Shown here: piece by piece, positions 1-19,100 of the stretch
How the letters are laid out: each line of letters starts with the position of its first letter
Numbering within the stretch: position 1 is the first letter of the stretch
Origin: Lichenostomus cassidix
Taxonomy: Eukaryota > Chordata > Aves > Passeriformes > Meliphagidae
DNA length: 64,000 nt
Assembly: GCA_008360975.2 (NCBI GenBank)
Contig: CM039211.1
Location: 23,656,943-23,720,942, forward strand
Direction: 5' to 3'
Position numbers and translations under genes: made by a program
Notes under the pieces: generated by a model
Databases searched by the model: none
What the model saw: the letters and a program-made list of their open reading frames with translations, nothing else
Told to the model about the DNA's origin: nothing

Positions 1-1
1 A

Positions 2-118
2 CTGATCCACACTGCAGTGGAGCAGGGTGAAACTTGAGAACACCTGGAATATATTGATGATATTGTCTGGGGAAATACTTTTCTACTTGAAAGACTCTAC
101 CCAAGGATGAAGGCCAAA
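2..118 (+). pseudogene. Degenerate endogenous retrovirus reverse-transcriptase fragment
   Basis: Frame 2 reads through a YIDD reverse-transcriptase active-site motif (codons for YIDDIVWGN at 50-76), preceded by LIHTAVEQGE. A stop (TGA) interrupts the frame at 35-37 and another (TAA) ends it near 118. Order and spacing match the pol palm region of ERV-L-like avian elements as remembered. It is a non-functional relic cut by the window edge, in the same orientation as the LTR at 314-890. Confidence 0.7.
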
Positions 119-313
119 GTCATGGACTAAATGAATTCAACAATTTTTTTTTATTATTGTGTGGATGTTTCATGAACACTTAACAGAGGTGCTTCACTGC
201 CTAAGAGAATGATGTTTGTATATCTATCAAAATAGGTAATAGGGATGGTGATGGGATATTGGGGAGTGTGAAACTTGGCATGACACAGATGATATGGAAT
301 AAATGGTGAGTAT

Positions 314-890
314 TGTCCTGGTTACAGCTCAGGCAATTTCTTCTCAGTAGCTGTTACTTTGCTGTGTTTTGAATTCAGGAGGAGAATGGTGTTGATAACG
401 CACAGATATTTTGGTTTTTGCTAAGTTGGTTTATCTGAAGTCAAGGACTTTTCCTCTCCTTGTCTCATGCTCTGCCAGGGAGGAGGTATGCAAAAAAAAC
501 CCCAAACTGAGAGGAAGCATAGCTGGGACAAGTGATCTGAACTGTCCAAAGGGATATTCCAGACCAGAGAACATCATGCCCAGTATATAAACTGGGGGGT
601 TACCCAGAAGGGTGGCTGATCTGGGTACAGGAAGGGAAGTCTGGCATTGAACAGTGGGCAACGAGAAATAGCATTGTGCATCACTTGTTTTTCTTTTTGT
701 TATCACTATTTCCCATTATTATTGTATTTTACTTTATTTTCAATTATTAAACTGTTCTTATCTCAACATACAAGTTTTCCTTTGACTCCCATCCCCACTA
801 TACCAGCGGGGGGAGGTGTGGCAAGAGAGGGGAGTTGAACAAGCAGCTTTGAGGTGTTTCATCTCCAGCTGGGCTTAAAAGCTCAACACA
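314..890 (+). mobile_element. ERV long terminal repeat (3' LTR of a decayed provirus)
   Basis: It begins TGTCCTGGTTACAGC and ends near AACACA at ~890. Internally it has a TATA box (TATATAA, 584-590) within CCCAGTATATAAACTGGGGGG and an ATTAAA poly(A) signal at 746-751 just before CTGTTCTTATCTCAAC. These are hallmarks of an LTR family common in neoavian genomes. The stretch 119-313 between the pol relic and this LTR looks like degraded internal sequence. The exact 3' end is uncertain by a few bases. Confidence 0.75.
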
Positions 891-1209
891 TGCTTTTGAA
901 TATGTTATTTTAAAGAGAAAACTGAAACAACATTTAAAAAATGTTTCTATGAAAGGTCAGGAGTAGCAAATTCAACACCTGCACTCTCAGAACCAATATC
1001 CACAGGAGGCAGCTAACAAGGCATTGTTTCCAGCACTCCCCTTCTAAAGAATTTACTTTTACAAGTGTGATGACAGGACAAAGACTATGCTCCCATCTGT
1101 CCTTCCCCAATAAAATGACTGAAGAGAAATAAGGTAACAGAATTTCTTTTACCAGCAAATCACAGAAACTCTGTGACCTGGGCTGTTACAGAGGAAACCA
1201 CAGACTGCA

Positions 1210-2124
1210 GTTATGCATTATTTATTCTAAGTACTCGGAGGTCTGATCAGAAGAGATAAATGTAATGAATACTTTAGATTTAGAATTTAAAACAAATTAG
1301 GTCTGCATATATAAACTTTTATTTACATAAGGCATCCAAATTGCCCTCTTTAAAAAAAGGGTCACTTTTCCCTTTAACCAATACTTTGGTGAAAGAAATG
1401 TCACATTTAGTAGACTAATATTTACTGGTATGCTTGTTCTGAACAAGCAGTATAATCCAATGTACAAGATGAAAAAACACAAAATATCCAAGCATACTAT
1501 TTCATTAATTACTCTGTAGAACAAAGAATTAAGGCTTGTTTGCATCACAATGATGATCAATCATGCATCATTTATTCCCACAAAGAATAAAATCCATTTC
1601 CAACTGAAGGAGGAATAGCAGTAGTCTGGTATAATCCCCATATTGTTTACATGAAATGAAAAACCAATTTGGCATTAGATTAAAAAGTAGGGGGGAAGAC
1701 AGGAAAACAGAAAATGGTCCTTGCTTCGGAATACTTTATAAGCATTTCCAGTGTCCATTTGCAGGAACCCTTCAATTTAAAGAGGAAAATCAGAACTAGT
1801 CAAGGATTGAACTAAAAACATTTTCAGAAAGACTAGCATTACAGTTCCATTGATGATGAAAATGAAGTATCTAGCAAAAATACATTGTTTGGAATAATGA
1901 ATTCCACACTGATATCCCCAAATAAATGGCATATATACATTAGGTTGAGCCTGTTTAATAGGTCTGATTTATAAAAATGGTAAACCTGTATTATGCATCG
2001 GCCCCATGTAAAAGTTCCTGAGTTTTAGATCACTGCTAAACCACAGCAGACAAAACTCTGAATGATGTAATGAAAAGTTTTGCAAATCACTTTCAGCATT
2101 AGCACACATTTTGTTTAGCAACTT
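1210..2124 (-). other. DNAJC25: DNAJC25 3' UTR and candidate poly(A) signals
   Basis: Downstream of the stop the minus strand has AATAAA hexamers at plus positions 1571-1576, 1318-1323 and 1221-1226. The first would give a 3' UTR of ~550-570 bases and is followed on the minus strand by a TGTGATG-type G/T-rich element. Which site is used cannot be told from sequence. No other feature is seen between 891 and 2124. Confidence 0.5.
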
Positions 2125-9819
<7,695 letters not shown>

Positions 9820-10043
9820 GTCTAGGGGAGAAACCTTTGAAGTACTTCCTGAGCCCGTACCTGCTTTGGGCTTGCTCCTGGCAGAGCTCAGGCCACCTGT
9901 CACATGGGGTCCAGCACAATTTAGCTGGCAGTACCTCAGTGAGAGCTGCCCTGTGCCTCCTCTCCATGGCGCAGAGCCATGGGGAGCACTCCTCCTTGCT
10001 GCTGCCCAAGGGCACAACTGACAGTCTACAACTAACCTAAGGG

Positions 10044-10274
10044 AGGGTGTCAAGGTTCCACCTGAGCATGAGGAAAGATTTCTTTACTCCGTGGGTGACT
10101 GCACACTGGAACAAATTGTCCAGAGAGGTTATGGAGCCTCCCTCACCTGAGAAATTCAAGAACCATCTGGATGCAGTCCTGTGCCATGTCCTCTAGGATG
10201 GCCCTGCTTGAGCAGGGAGGTGAACCAGATATCCTTCCAGCCTGACCCATTATGTGATTCTGTGATTCTGTATG
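10044..10274 (+). mobile_element. CR1 LINE 3' fragment, second copy
   Basis: A shorter, diverged CR1 tail in the same orientation. It contains TTTCTTTACTCCGTGGGTGA and CACTGGAACAAATTGTCC, and ends in the octamer repeat ATGTGATTCTGTGATTCTGT. Confidence 0.85.
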
Positions 10275-10289
10275 CACAGCTCCCTGAAA

Positions 10290-10332
10290 TGGTAGGACAT
10301 CACAGGTGTCTGCCACCTGTGATGTCCTACCA
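10290..10332. repeat. Perfect inverted repeat (19-bp arms, 5-nt loop)
   Basis: The left arm 10290-10308 (TGGTAGGACATCACAGGTG) is the exact reverse complement of the right arm 10314-10332, with TCTGC between them. It lies 16 bp beyond the CR1 tail. No family was recognised. Confidence 0.95.
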
Positions 10333-10713
10333 AAAGACTTCTCCAGGAAAGGAGAATTACATCTCTGCTCTGATGTAACCAGCAGGAACTTTACCTCAGT
10401 GTTCAGCCTTTCCTAAGAAAGCCAGATATGTGCTTGATGCTGTAAATACTCACCAAAAAAATGTTTAGCTCATCAGAGAGCATGTGCTATTCTTAAAGCT
10501 CAAAATGAGCATGCCTCCCATGTAGCTGGCCTCCTCAGCCTGTCTCCTGTCTGCATTAATAAATGCTTATAATTTCCTTCAGATGTAGATGGGTTCTAAA
10601 TCTGCTTCCTCCAAAAAGAAAGGAAAAAAGCCTCCTCTTAGCAGCTCATTAGAGCCCAGCCTCTCAGCATTGGAGGCTGGGAATCAACTTCTCAGACCCT
10701 GAACTTAAAAAAT

Positions 10714-11299
10714 TGTGGTGGGTTGACCTGGGCTGGGTGTCTGGTGCCAACTAAACTACTCCATCACTTCCCCATCTCAGCTGAACAGGAGAGAGAGTAA
10801 GACAGAAAGTGGTGTGTTGATTGCGATAAGGCAGTTTACTAAAGCAGAAGTGAAAATTTATGCTCACACAAGCAAAGAGGAGGAAAATAGTTTTATTCTT
10901 AATTTCCCATCAGCAAGCCATGTTTGGCCATTTCCTGGAGATCAGGGCTTCAGCACACATAGAGGTTGCTCTGGAATGCAAACATTGTATTAAACGAATG
11001 CCCCCCGTTTCTCCTCCCTCCCTCAATTTTTATATCTGAGCTGACACATGCCATGGAATATCGCTTTGGTCAGTTTGGGTCAGCTGGCCTGGTTGTGTCC
11101 ACTGCCAGGCTCTTGCCACCTCCAGCCTACTGATGGGGGATGGAATGTTGGAGAGACAGCACTGGTGCTGTGCCAGTGCTGCTCAGCAATAGCCAAAACA
11201 CTGGGGTGTTACCAACACCTTTCCAGCTGTCAGTGCAAAGCACAGCAAGGTGAGGGCTGCTATGGGGAAATGAACTCCAGACCAGCCAGACACATCACA
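10714..11299 (-). mobile_element. ERV LTR, minus orientation, probably solo
   Basis: It begins TGTGGTGGGTTGACCTGG on the plus strand and ends near CACATCACA. Recognised internal blocks include TCTCAGCTGAACAGGAGAG, GATAAGGCAGTTTACTAAAG, and AAAACACTGGGGTGTTACC followed by AAGCACAGC. Read on the minus strand it has TATAAAA at plus 11027-11033. The flanks AAAAT and CAAAT resemble a 5-bp target-site duplication with one mismatch. The plus-strand open frame at 11048-11605 overlaps it and is not a gene. Confidence 0.8.
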
Positions 11300-11639
11300 C
11301 AAATGAAGCAAAAGATTTGCACAGAAGCTTTCATCACCTTTTTTTTCCTGACTCGAGAAAGAAGCTGGTTCTCTGACACCCATCACTTGGACTCACTTCT
11401 GCCGTGGACTGGCCGTGGAGCTTTAGGGAGACGTCACCAGCAGGAAGCAGTGAGGGATCTGGGGAGTGGGCGCCACGCCGTCTGCTTCCAGCAGCGCCCA
11501 GGGATGCCTCGGCTGGGGCATCTTGCCAAGATGCTCCTTACAGAGATCAGGTGTGGCATCGCAGAGTCTGGGAGAAAGACGCGGTGTGGTGGTCTCTCTG
11601 AGTAACCCCAGAACGGCACGCGAGGAATTCTCTGGAGCA
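11300..11639. other. Spacer between LTR and ECPAS CpG island
   Basis: About 340 bp, becoming GC-rich to the right. No gene or repeat was recognised. The other gaps in the intergenic block (9820-10043 and 10333-10713) also show nothing identifiable. Confidence 0.5.
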
Positions 11640-11851
11640 GCTTTATCCGTTCAGGCGATGGCTTTGGAATAGCGCTCGGCAGGGCCGGCGGTGGGCGTGT
11701 CCGTGCCGCTCAGTGGGCGTGCCCGTGCGGCCGTGGGCGGGGCTCGCCGCCCACCCCTTGCTGGCGCACCCACGGCCGCACGGGGGCGCCCCCCGCCGCT
11801 GCCGTCCCGTCCCTGCGCCGCCGGGCCGAGCGCGGAGCCGGCGCGGCCGCC

Positions 11852-11873
11852 ATGGAGGTCAGCGCGGACTCCG
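11852..11873 (+). CDS. ECPAS: Candidate alternative ECPAS first coding exon
   Basis: ATG in strong context (GCCGCCATGG), then 22 coding bases (MEVSADS plus one base) and a good donor (G|GTCAGT). It ends in phase 1, the same phase as the main first exon, so splicing to 19859 would give MEVSADSDQLERVF in frame. Without splicing it is a 50-codon upstream ORF ending with TGA at 12002-12004. There is no transcript evidence; this is inference. Confidence 0.35.
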
Positions 11874-12061
11874 GTCAGTGCTGCCCCCGTAAACCTCCTC
11901 CTCGGGGCCCGCCGGGCGGGGCGGTTGCGGCGGGGCCGGGCCGTGTGCGCGACGGGGGCGGGCGGTGGGGACGGCGGCTCTCTCTAAATATAAACCGGCA
12001 GTGACTGAAGGGCGGGCGCCGCCGCTGTCGAGGGGAGCCGCAGGGAGCAGCAGGAGGAGAC

Positions 12062-12100
12062 GGAGGAGGAGGAGGAGGAGGGGGAGGAGGAGGAGAGAGG
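12062..12100 (+). repeat. GGA-rich purine tract in ECPAS leader
   Basis: 39 uninterrupted purines, mostly (GGA)n, 87-125 bases upstream of the ATG at 12187, so probably in the 5' UTR. Such runs can form quadruplexes in RNA or triplexes in DNA. Confidence 0.9.
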
Positions 12101-12186
12101 CGGCCGCCGGCCCGGTGCCGGTGCCGGAGAGGGGTGGGAGGCGCGGAGCGTCTCTCGCCGCCTCCCCTCCCTCCCCAGTCGGCAAC

Positions 12187-12214
12187 ATGGCCGCAGCCGC
12201 TCAGGACGAGCTCA
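12187..12214 (+). CDS. ECPAS: ECPAS coding exon 1
   Basis: 28 coding bases (MAAAAQDEL plus one base) and donor A|GTAAGT. The 5' UTR extends upstream through the GGA tract; the cap site is unknown. Confidence 0.85.
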
Positions 12215-13101
12215 GTAAGTGCTCGCGGCGCAGGAGCTTGCAGTGGGGACTGGGGGGCGGGAGAGCGGGCGAGCCGGGATTTCTCCGCGGCGGATCCCCT
12301 CTGCGGTGGGGCCCGGCCCCCGGCCCGGCCGGGCGTGACGGCAGCGGGGCCGGCGCGGCCCTGGGCGGCCATCTCGGGAAGCGGAAACCGGGAGCAGCGG
12401 CACCTCCCGCATCCCCGGCCCGTTCGCGGACAGCGGGGCTGCGCCTCCCTCGCCGGCTGCGTGACCTTGCGGGCAGGCGGCGGCGGCTGCTGGCCGGGAC
12501 GGAGCCGCAGGTCGGAGGAACTGCTGGTGCAGGGGGGGCGGCCTCCGCCCACCGCTCCTGAGCAGGCTCAGGCGGCACCGCCTCTGCCCGCCGGTGCTCT
12601 CGCCCTGCGTTGTGCGTCCCCCGCGTTCGAGCCACAGAAGCCGTGTGCATACAAGGCGGGCTGGCACGTCCAGGGGCGGGTTCTGTGAGCCCCTGAGGTG
12701 CCGTGCCGGCGATGGGTACGGGAGCGCAGCGCGGCCGCCCCTGCGGCGCTCGGCACATGACCGGAGGTGCCGCTGCCGCCGAGCGTTCAGGCGGCGGGAG
12801 CTCGGCCCTGTGCTCTTGTCACCTCCAAAACCCTTGCTCAAAGCACACGATCAGCTGCTCTTTGGAGAACTTCAAAAAAAGCGGTTTTTCTTCCATTGCT
12901 TCTCGTGTCCTCGCATAGAGCTGGTTCTTATCTGTGAAGAGTTAATAGCAAGATAACATATGACTCAGCCAAATGAGAGGGCCTTTGGTTGCCCTGAAAT
13001 AGTACTTGGCAGTCGTCAGAGAAGAAGGACAGAAGAAATACTTTGAGCACATTTGAGCGCTGTTAGCTTTCAGTACTAAGGCATTTCTATGTGATATTTC
13101 T

Positions 13102-13162
<61 letters not shown>

Positions 13163-16100
13163 TTGTCAGCTGCTGCGTAGACCACATCCTAGTTCTGCTC
13201 TTTGTTAGATGTTACTGGATCTAGGCTGAGTGGAGCAAGGCATATGGTAATGATGGGGGCGTCCCTTAGAGTGGGCAAGATCCCATGATGGAGTAGAGAA
13301 GGATCTTGATCCTATACTGATCGTAGAACTCTTGAGCCCAAATTCCAAGCTGCATGTTCCAATAACAACTGGGATAAATTGCTGTAAAGATGTGAAAGCT
13401 CTCACTGCTGCTGTCATTTAAGAGATTCTGTTGTTAGTTTTACCATGCTCACATGAGTCCCTTTGGTGAAACCAGTCAGTGTGAGATTTCTTCCTTGTAA
13501 CTCTTGGTATTTATCTCTGTCTAATCTATCTTCCAGCCTCCAAATCTGATCCTGCAAAAAATTAGTCCTCAGCTGTGTAGCCTGTTGCTACACAGCCTTT
13601 TCTGTTAAACTGCTAAAAAGAAATGTCCCTAGACTGAGATTCGCATTAATAATAAGGTGTCATTCAGGTTATTTGGCTACTGCATCCTTCAAAAATGAGG
13701 GAGTTTTATTGGTTGGGTTAGATCTCTTTTCTTTGGGTGGGGGGAGCAATCTCTTTTTGGAATTTTTTTTCTTGTTTGATTTGTTTTTCTTGTGGTACTG
13801 ATGCGTAAAATGCTGGTAAAAATGAGGCACAGGCACTGCAGTATAGGGAAAGGGTTTTACCTTGGTTTAGTATGATCCCAGGGGCACCATCGTCAAACGT
13901 GGAACCATGACTAAAAAAGGCCCCGCGTACAACGCGTATACAATTGTGTGGACCTCACCAATTATCATACCTACCTAAAATTCCCCAGTAAGAAACCTAA
14001 CAAATCAAGTAATTGCCCCCTAATTCTAATTATCTCTCCCCCCAAAAGGCCACAACTTAGTTTACAAAAATATGTTCCAGAGATGAGGCTCTGTTCTTGA
14101 AGGTTCGTGCTTCATGTTCTTGAGATTGTGGGGATGTTTCGTCTTCCCCAAAGAATTCTGAACAAGGTTAAAGTGCAAGGATTATAAATATGTGGGGTAC
14201 GATACAGGGAGTAAAAAAGTACAGGAATGGGAAAGGATATAAAGTATATAAAAAGGATATAAAAGTATAATGAAAACGGACAGAAAACCCATAAGGCATC
14301 AGTAATGTCACTTAAGTCACTGCTTAAGACAGTAGTCTTAAAGAATAAAATCTAATGGAGAAAAGAGTAACTTCATGTAGAGAAAGGGAGAGAAACTAAC
14401 CATCTATGTAGGCTTGCTGTCTTTTGATATATTCAAATAGTTAAATATCAGCATACTTGGAAATAAATCCTTTCTTTTATAGGTTGGTGACTAGTCCTAA
14501 AATAACGAGAATAATTACCGTTAGTTTTAGATTGAAAAACTAGGTTTCCTTGCTTTATATTCACATGGCTGTAGGAAGCTTTCATCTATAGCCCCAATCA
14601 AATACAGAAACTCTCTTTGTATAAATGCTGTGTAAGGGATGCTTGCCATTTTAGTGGACAGGTTGTTTGAAGGCAGTATAAGATATGGCAGTTTAAAAAT
14701 TAATGTGAAATCAGTAAATTGGCGCTAAAGCCCTAAGTGTTCAGATGCAAGAGAGGCAAGTTAATCTTGTGTGGTAGTAGTCACCCATTCAAATGGAGAA
14801 CGTGTGCCTGGCAAATTGCAAATTATTTGGATTCTGGTGTATTATTCAAGCTTTTACATAAGCTTTTCTATAAAATGGAAGAACAGGATGGGAAAAAAAA
14901 CCATAATATGTCCCCCCTCCAAAGGGCCTTCCTAGCCTTTTCCCATCTGATCTTGTAAGACAGCCTGATGACTGGCCTATTTGTACAACTGCACTCAAGT
15001 TTTTTGGCTATAGGCACACAATGGGTTACTGGTACAGCCAGGAATAGCACGAGCAAATCCTGACTCACTGTTTGCTGCTATAATCATACTAGATATATTT
15101 TCTCCCAGAGTCTAATACCATTTGAACAAGAATTTGACTCCTATTTTAGTAGTTGCACAGCAGATGAGAACTTTATTCTTTCTTCTGCGTGTGGAATAGT
15201 GCAGAAGCAATTGCTTAGTTCTAGAGAGACCAAAGGGTGTGTTAAACCTTTTGCTTTAGCAGGAACGTGCCCCTAAGACTACCCCTGCCACCCAGGAGGT
15301 GAAGTTGAAGTGCTTTTGTGCCCAGGACTCTTTATTTGATGTAGGGCCCTTTGGAGAAAATGTGGGGGGATGCTTGTGTGATGTAATGGTTCTACAGAGT
15401 TCATGTAATAGAGAAGGATTTCAGGGAGTTTTGTTTGATTTACTGAAACAATTGTAGAAATTATATATTTTGTAGCAGTTCCACCAACCTGTGAAACAGA
15501 CATTCCCAGGAAAGTGAAGATTAATTCAGCCTTTATGCACAGAATTTTGCTGTCCCATGCTCTGCTCTGTTTTGAAGAGGACTCAGACACTCTTTCTAGT
15601 TCCTCCGATGTTTTGTGGTTGGTAGTCAAACCATGAAGTACAGTTTGTTTGACACGTCCTGTCACCAGCAGTTTCTTGAGTCAGTTTTCATAAAAGAAAG
15701 GGTGTGTGTTTTACTTGATACTCCGCTACACCAGTATACATTGCTGAGGGGTCTGTTTGGAATACCTGATGTGCTGTACATAATATCTATAAGTGCCAGA
15801 GGGAGCTGATTCGAAATGGAACTGTGCTTGGCTGAACTGAGAGGTTTCTGTGATAAAATACAGATAAGCAGCTGTATAGCTACTTCAGTTAAATCAGGCA
15901 TTTTCCTTCCTTATTAAAATTATGAGGGTAAACTCCAAATTCTTGGCTTTTTTGAGGTAGCTATTTCACTGTCTATCCCTATTTTTATCCTTTTTGTTTC
16001 TTTCTCTCAGTTCTCTTTGACAAGGTCCATGTTAATACTTAACAGATGGAGGGGAAGGGCATGTTGTGTCTGTAGACAGGCTATGGGGTTTTACTGTTAC

Positions 16101-19100
16101 CTTGGGAGACTACAAGGTCAGTTCTGAAGTAACAAAACTTAAAATAACACTGACCTTTTTATGGATGGTTTTGCAGGATTTGGAAGTTTAGAAGGCCCAA
16201 GTTAAGAGTCTCATTTTCAATGTGGCGTTTTTAAAGAATTTGTACCCATTATCTGTGGTTTGAAAGCAATTCCTTTCTTTTTTTTTTGTCTTTGCAAGGT
16301 TATTAAGTAGTGAAACCTGTATTTCTCCTTGTCGTCTTAGATGGAGATTGGAAAGAACCAGAAGTGAAACAGGCATTTTCTCACAGATAGGTAACTGCAT
16401 TGCCATGGTAACTGGGGATTTTAGATTCCAGATACACCATGTCAGTTTACACAAATTGGACACTGCTTTTGGAAAGAAACAGGGATACAAGGATACATCT
16501 TTTTTTCCTGCTCCTTTGTTTCTTTTACATAAAGTGAAAGGAGATGTCTTCTTCATACTTAATGCTTGTTAAGTTCTCCATGTTTATCTTTGTCTTCTCA
16601 TAAACACCTTTTTTTTCCCCCTCGAGAAAGTGCCACAAAATTGCCATTTTGTGTGAAAGTACTACACAAGCAGCATGAGAAGAAGTAATTGTGCCAAAAT
16701 ACATGAATAACTGTTTTAAATTCTCCATGGAGTGAGTTGTATTATTTTAAAAGTAAAACGACTTACTAATTTTTTTTACTCATGCACCTCATTCTTTGTT
16801 ATGTTCTGCTTTTTAATCTGTAGTAAAATGCTAATTGTCACAGCTGTGGCACACATATGATGTTTCTAAGACTCGTTTTCAGTTGCTAAGGCTTTTTCCA
16901 AACAATTTTTGTCTTTTCCACCCCCCTCCCACCCTCCTTGATAAGTAGTAAAGCAAGTTGGACATCTTGCTTTACTTATTTTTTCTATCAGATGAACTCC
17001 TAAAATTGCAATTTTGCAGTTTTGCAGTTGGCAGTAGGGGTTGTAAAATCAGCCCCTTGATGGAGAAGATTTTAGCTTTATACTTAAAAACGTGGGAAGT
17101 GCATGGTATGGGGAATTGAGATTGGTTGTGAGTAAACTGTCTTGTTTGATGTCTGGTGCATGGTGGTCTGCTTGCTGGCTGAGGCTGAGTGGAGGCCGTG
17201 AAAAGACATAAAGGAGAGAAAGACACTTCCCTATGCCATCCAGCAGGTCTGCAACACATAAGGCGGTAGGACACAGCGTCTCAGACCCAAATACTACATC
17301 CCAGTTACTTTCCTGGACCGTTGTGTGTGGTGCTTTAAATCTCCAGTGTTTATGCTTTCCTGTAATGAATGCTGTCAGCCTGAGAAATGGTCTTAATTGT
17401 TAGTAGAATAAAAACTGTGAGGGAAATGTTTGATGTACAATACTTGGGAGGTTTTATAGCTCTTTGTTTTCCTGTCCCACTGCTATGGACACAGGCTGCA
17501 GCAGCAGCATGGGAGAGTGCTCTGACAAACTCCTTACTAGTTTCTTTAACTACAGCCAGGTGGCCAGTATCCTTGAATTTGCTGAAGAGTCTTGTCATTA
17601 TGGTTAAGGGAAGGATATCCAATGACAGTATTGGGCTTAACTGATTTCGCAGCAGAAGTGTGAGAAAAGGAGTAAATGTGTCTCACAGACAGTGTAAAGC
17701 AGGGGATAGCTTTTTGTCTTCCTGATCTCTATTATTGTTGTTGATATTACGATTATTTCCACCATTCTGGTTGCTGCTGCTTGTAACGAGAATAATGGAG
17801 GAAGCTGGAAATGGGGTGGGTGCTTGCAATTCAGTGCATTGCTGCATTTCCCGAGGGTGCCTGTGAAGAGGTTTCTCTGCTTTTCAGAAGGTGTGTGTGT
17901 GTAGTCCAGTGACTACCACAAGTGGCTTTAGAACTAACTTCAGTTGTGTTTCCTTGCGCTTGTGTGATCTGTTGCTGTGTGAAGGAACATGTTGAGAAGG
18001 TTCCTCAGTTGACTTGCTGGAGGACAATGGGTCTGCAGTGTTCTCCTGGAATTCTAGGTCCGAGGGGAAAGATTGGACAGTTTTTATTCATTGTTTGAGT
18101 TATTTCAGCTGCATGATGTGATTTCAGTAGTTCCTTACTGCCTGTGGGGTATAGAGACACCAGTGAGGTCCTGGAATGGGGGATCGTTAGGATGGGAGAG
18201 GTGTGGGGAGAAGGAGGACATAAAAAGATGAAGAGAAGTCAAATACTGTGATTTTTTTAAAAATTGGAATATAAGAAAAGTTTCATGAAGCCATTGACTA
18301 GTTGACAACCTAACTGTTCTTTGAAATCTGTGTGAAATAAGAGACTGACTCGCATCTCAGTTTACATTATAGGTGCTCCAGAATTTTGGCTTGTAGTTTC
18401 CTTGACAGTAAAATTTTGTAGTCCTCTGTCCGTTCAGCTGCCTGTCATATTTGCTCAGCAGAAAATGAAATCTCGGAAGTGGTATGTTTATGTTTAATCT
18501 GCATCTGGCAGAGGAGGAATGATGCCACAATGCAGAGATAGCACAGGTTTTAAAAACAGGACAGTAAAGGCTTCTGAAGCTAAATCATCATAGGTTTGCT
18601 GGTTAGAGCTGTATTTGCATTTCAACATCTCTTTTGTTCAGTTTGGTTCTAACCACATCCATTCACCTCAGTCTTTACCACTACCTTGTACCAGTGCTTT
18701 TTTTTTTTTCCTCCACTGAAGTCCTTCACAGCCGGCTTAATGATCCACCTCTGCTGAAGGAGGCTTCTCCTTGGTCCCCCTGTAATCGTGTCTTGCTATA
18801 GGTCACTTCAGAGAGTCTTTGGGGAAATTATATCCTCCTTGTAGGATGTCTTAAGACCTTTAGCACTTCAAAAGCTAAAGTGTCCTTGCTGCCTGGGGGT
18901 CTGGCCTTCATTGCTGCAGGATGAAAAACAGATGGTCCTGATCCTGGCACAAGGACTCTTCTTGGTCCAGGCACTGAGAATGCTGCTGTTGCTGGGGAGG
19001 CTTTGCTTTGCTTCTGGTGTAGCTGTTGGGGCAGCTGCATGCTTGCACTTAAAATAAGGACTTCTTTGTTTCTATAAAAACAGGTTATCCTCAGCCTTTG

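Larger units (their letters stand above)
11640..12830 (+). promoter_or_regulatory. ECPAS: CpG island and promoter region of ECPAS
   Basis: About 1.2 kb of dense CpG and GGGCGG boxes cover both candidate first exons and the start of intron 1. A TATA-like TAAATATAAA lies at 11985-11994. YY1-like CCAT cores occur at the 11852 start codon, the 12187 start codon and in GGCGGCCATCTCGGG near 12364. The limits are by eye. Confidence 0.7.

Noticed and set aside
1..2124. GNG10 exons downstream of DNAJC25, as in mammals
   Set aside because: No frame on the minus strand resembles a G-protein gamma subunit. If present it lies beyond the left edge.
11048..11605. 185-codon plus-strand frame
   Set aside because: It overlaps the inverted LTR and continues into unrelated spacer. 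No domain was recognised.
11965..12186. N-terminal poly-Arg extension of ECPAS in frame with the start
   Set aside because: The frame is open but its first codon is GTG, with no upstream in-frame ATG. Conserved proteins do not have such an extension.
11875..12841. Several 150-225-codon frames in the ECPAS CpG island
   Set aside because: Low-complexity Pro/Arg/Ser products on both strands, explained by high GC. No family resemblance.
13104..13500. Minus-strand processed retrocopy with a poly(A) tail
   Set aside because: No AATAAA complement and no recognisable gene body next to the T run.
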